Source: Nemertoderma westbladi (taxonomy: Eukaryota; Xenacoelomorpha; Nemertodermatida; Nemertodermatidae). From it: a stretch of DNA of 64,000 nucleotides. The translations under genes were made by a program, and so were the position numbers. Each line of letters begins with the position of its first letter. Positions within the stretch are counted from its first letter, which is position 1. The notes under the pieces were generated by a model. That model saw only the letters and a list, made by a program, of their open reading frames with translations, did no database searches and was not told the DNA's origin. Below, one piece after another: positions 62,601-64,000 of the stretch. The stretch spans positions 1 through 64,000 of the forward strand of contig JAUCBJ010002196.1 in NCBI GenBank assembly GCA_032718475.1, written 5' to 3'.

Positions 62601-64000
62601 TCATTGTACTAACTAACTAGGTGGTTGGCGTAATTGGTCTTCCCGGCCAGCCACTGTCTGTACACCATTGTACTAACTAACTAGGTGGTTGGCGTAATTG
62701 GTCTTCCCAGCCAGCCACCGTCTGTACACCATTGTACTAACTAGGTGGTTAGCGTAATTGGTCTTCCCGGCCAGTCACCATCTGTACACCATTGTACTAA
62801 CTAACTAGGTGGTTGGCGTAATTGGTCTTCCCAGCCAGCCACTGCCTGTACACCATTGTACTAACTAACTAGGTGGTTGGCGTAATTGGTCTTCCCAGCC
62901 AGCCAGCATCTGTACACCAATGTACTAACTAACTAGGTGGTTGGCATAATTGGTCTTCCTGGCCAGCCACCGTCTGTACACCATTGTACTAACTAACTAG
63001 GTGGTTAGCATAATTGGTCTTCCCGGCCAGCCACCGTCTGTACACCATTGTACTAACTAACTAGGTGGTTAGCATAATTGGTCTTCCCGGCCAGCCACCA
63101 TCTGTACACCATTGTACTAACTAACTAGGTGGTTAGCGTAATTGGTCTTCACGGCCAGCCACCGCCTGTACACCATTGTACTAACTAACTAGGTGGTTAG
63201 CGTAATTGGTCTTCCCGGCCAGCCACCGTCTGTAAACCATTGTACTAACTAACTAGGTGGTTAGTGTAATTGGTCTTCCCGGCCTGCCACCGCCTGTACA
63301 CCATTGTACTAACTAACTAGGTGGTTAGCGTAATTGGTCTTCCCGGCCTGCCATCGCCTGTACACCATTGTACTAACTAGGTGGTTGGCATAATTGGTCT
63401 TCCTGGCCAGCCACCGCCTGTACACCATAGTACTAACTAACTAGGTGGTTAGCGTAATTGGTCTTCCCGGCCTGCCATCGCCTGTACACCATTGTACTAA
63501 ACTAGGTGGTTGGCATAATTCGTCTTCCCGGCCAGCCATCGCCTGTACACCATTGTACTAACTGACTAGGTGGTTGGTGTAATTGGTCTCCCCGGCCAGC
63601 CACCGTCTGTCTGTACACCATTGTACTAACTAACTAGGTGGTTAGCGTAATTGGTCTTCGCGGCCTGCCATCGCCTGTACAGCATTGTACTAACTAGGTA
63701 GTTGGCATAATTGGTCTCCCCGTCCAGCCACCGTCTGTACACCATTGTACTAACAAACTAGGTGGTTAGCGTAATTGGTCTTCCCAGCCAGCCACCATCT
63801 GTACACCATTGTACTAACTAACTAGGTGGTTGGCGTAATTGGTCTCCCCAGCCATCCACCGTCTGTACACTATTGTACTAACTAACTAGGTGGTTAGAGT
63901 AATTGGTCTTCCCGGCCAGCCACTGCCTGTACACCATAGCACTAACTAGGTGGTTAGCGTAATTGGTCTTCCCGGCCAGCCACTGCCTGTACACCTGTAC
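50655..64000. repeat. 60/64-bp minisatellite array, about 210 copies, continues past the window
   Basis: The unit holds AGGTGGTTAGCGTAATTGGT, CTTCCCGGCCAGCCACCG and CTGTACACCATTGTACTAAC. Length is 60 bp when the joint is CTAACT and 64 bp when it is CTAACTAACT (or CAAACT-type). At 50655-51600 the two forms alternate as a 124-bp dimer. Further right, marker variants (GACTGTACGTACACC, AACTATGAGGTTAGC, TCTTCGCGGCCTGCC, GTACATCATTG) recur at set distances, showing higher-order repeats of about 0.95, 1.89 and 4.05 kb. No gene is present; the 79-80 aa minus-strand frames are repeat-encoded. Confidence 0.96.
54480..58525. repeat. About 4045-bp higher-order repeat in the 60/64-bp array
   Basis: GACTGTACGTACACC occurs at about 54502 and 58547, and AACTATGAGGTTAGC at about 55098 and 59143; both pairs are 4045 bp apart, with the same variant order between. 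The left part is also similar to 52615 onward, 1886 bp earlier, where one marker reads TATGTAC. A partial further copy continues past about 62260. Confidence 0.8.

Noticed and set aside
1-64000. A host protein-coding gene or rRNA
   Set aside because: All coding-like sequence belongs to the BEL element or LINE fragments; no rRNA-like or other conserved gene sequence was seen.

Overview
The window looks like heterochromatic, repeat-dominated DNA from an animal nuclear genome, probably an aquatic invertebrate. The evidence is a BEL/Pao LTR retrotransposon (a metazoan group), fragments of CR1/L2-like LINEs, a MITE, and roughly 48 of 64 kb made of tandem repeats. I see no bacterial features and no convincing host protein-coding gene. 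The species cannot be named from this sequence.

Layout. (1) 1-10812: a BEL/Pao retrotransposon on the minus strand. The left (3') LTR is cut by the window edge, and the last 147 bp of both LTRs differ at one position. Its gag-protease reading frame (9315-5452) is followed in the same frame by a single TAA and then the pol frame. Pol is split by a 377-bp MITE (4007-4383) that landed on the tyrosine codon of the reverse transcriptase YxDD box, with a 3-bp target duplication. (2) 10813-38972: a giant 23-bp satellite of about 1,220 monomers, organised into 207-, 276- and 414-bp sub-repeats and then into four megarepeat copies of 8.8, 6.1, 8.4 and (partial) 4.9 kb. The BEL element is inserted inside this satellite. 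(3) 38973-41080: a minus-strand composite retroelement inserted in the satellite, with 13-bp flanking duplications. It consists of 3.8 apparently identical 412-bp tandem units, each carrying a tRNA-derived Pol III-type module and a hammerhead ribozyme motif, joined to the 3' end of a LINE. (4) 41081-42481: the satellite resumes. (5) 42482-50654: decayed LINE fragments and a series of minisatellites (31, 42, 221 and 61 bp), then a 2.3-kb AT-rich stretch with a repeated GTAAAGTATGGGAC-like motif. (6) 50655-64000: a 60/64-bp minisatellite with its own higher-order repeats, running off the window.

How the parts relate. The BEL element, the MITE and the HHR-LINE composite form a layered record. 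The satellite amplified first, at megarepeat scale. Single copies of BEL and of the composite then inserted into it, since the equivalent positions in the other megarepeat copies are empty. The MITE later split pol, or was carried in by BEL.

The most interesting candidate is the 412-bp hammerhead/tRNA-like repeat fused to a LINE tail. It resembles metazoan 'retrozymes', and its structure suggests target-primed reverse transcription that switched onto a circular or multimeric ribozyme RNA. The very long open frames in the satellites are arithmetic products of monomer length, not genes.
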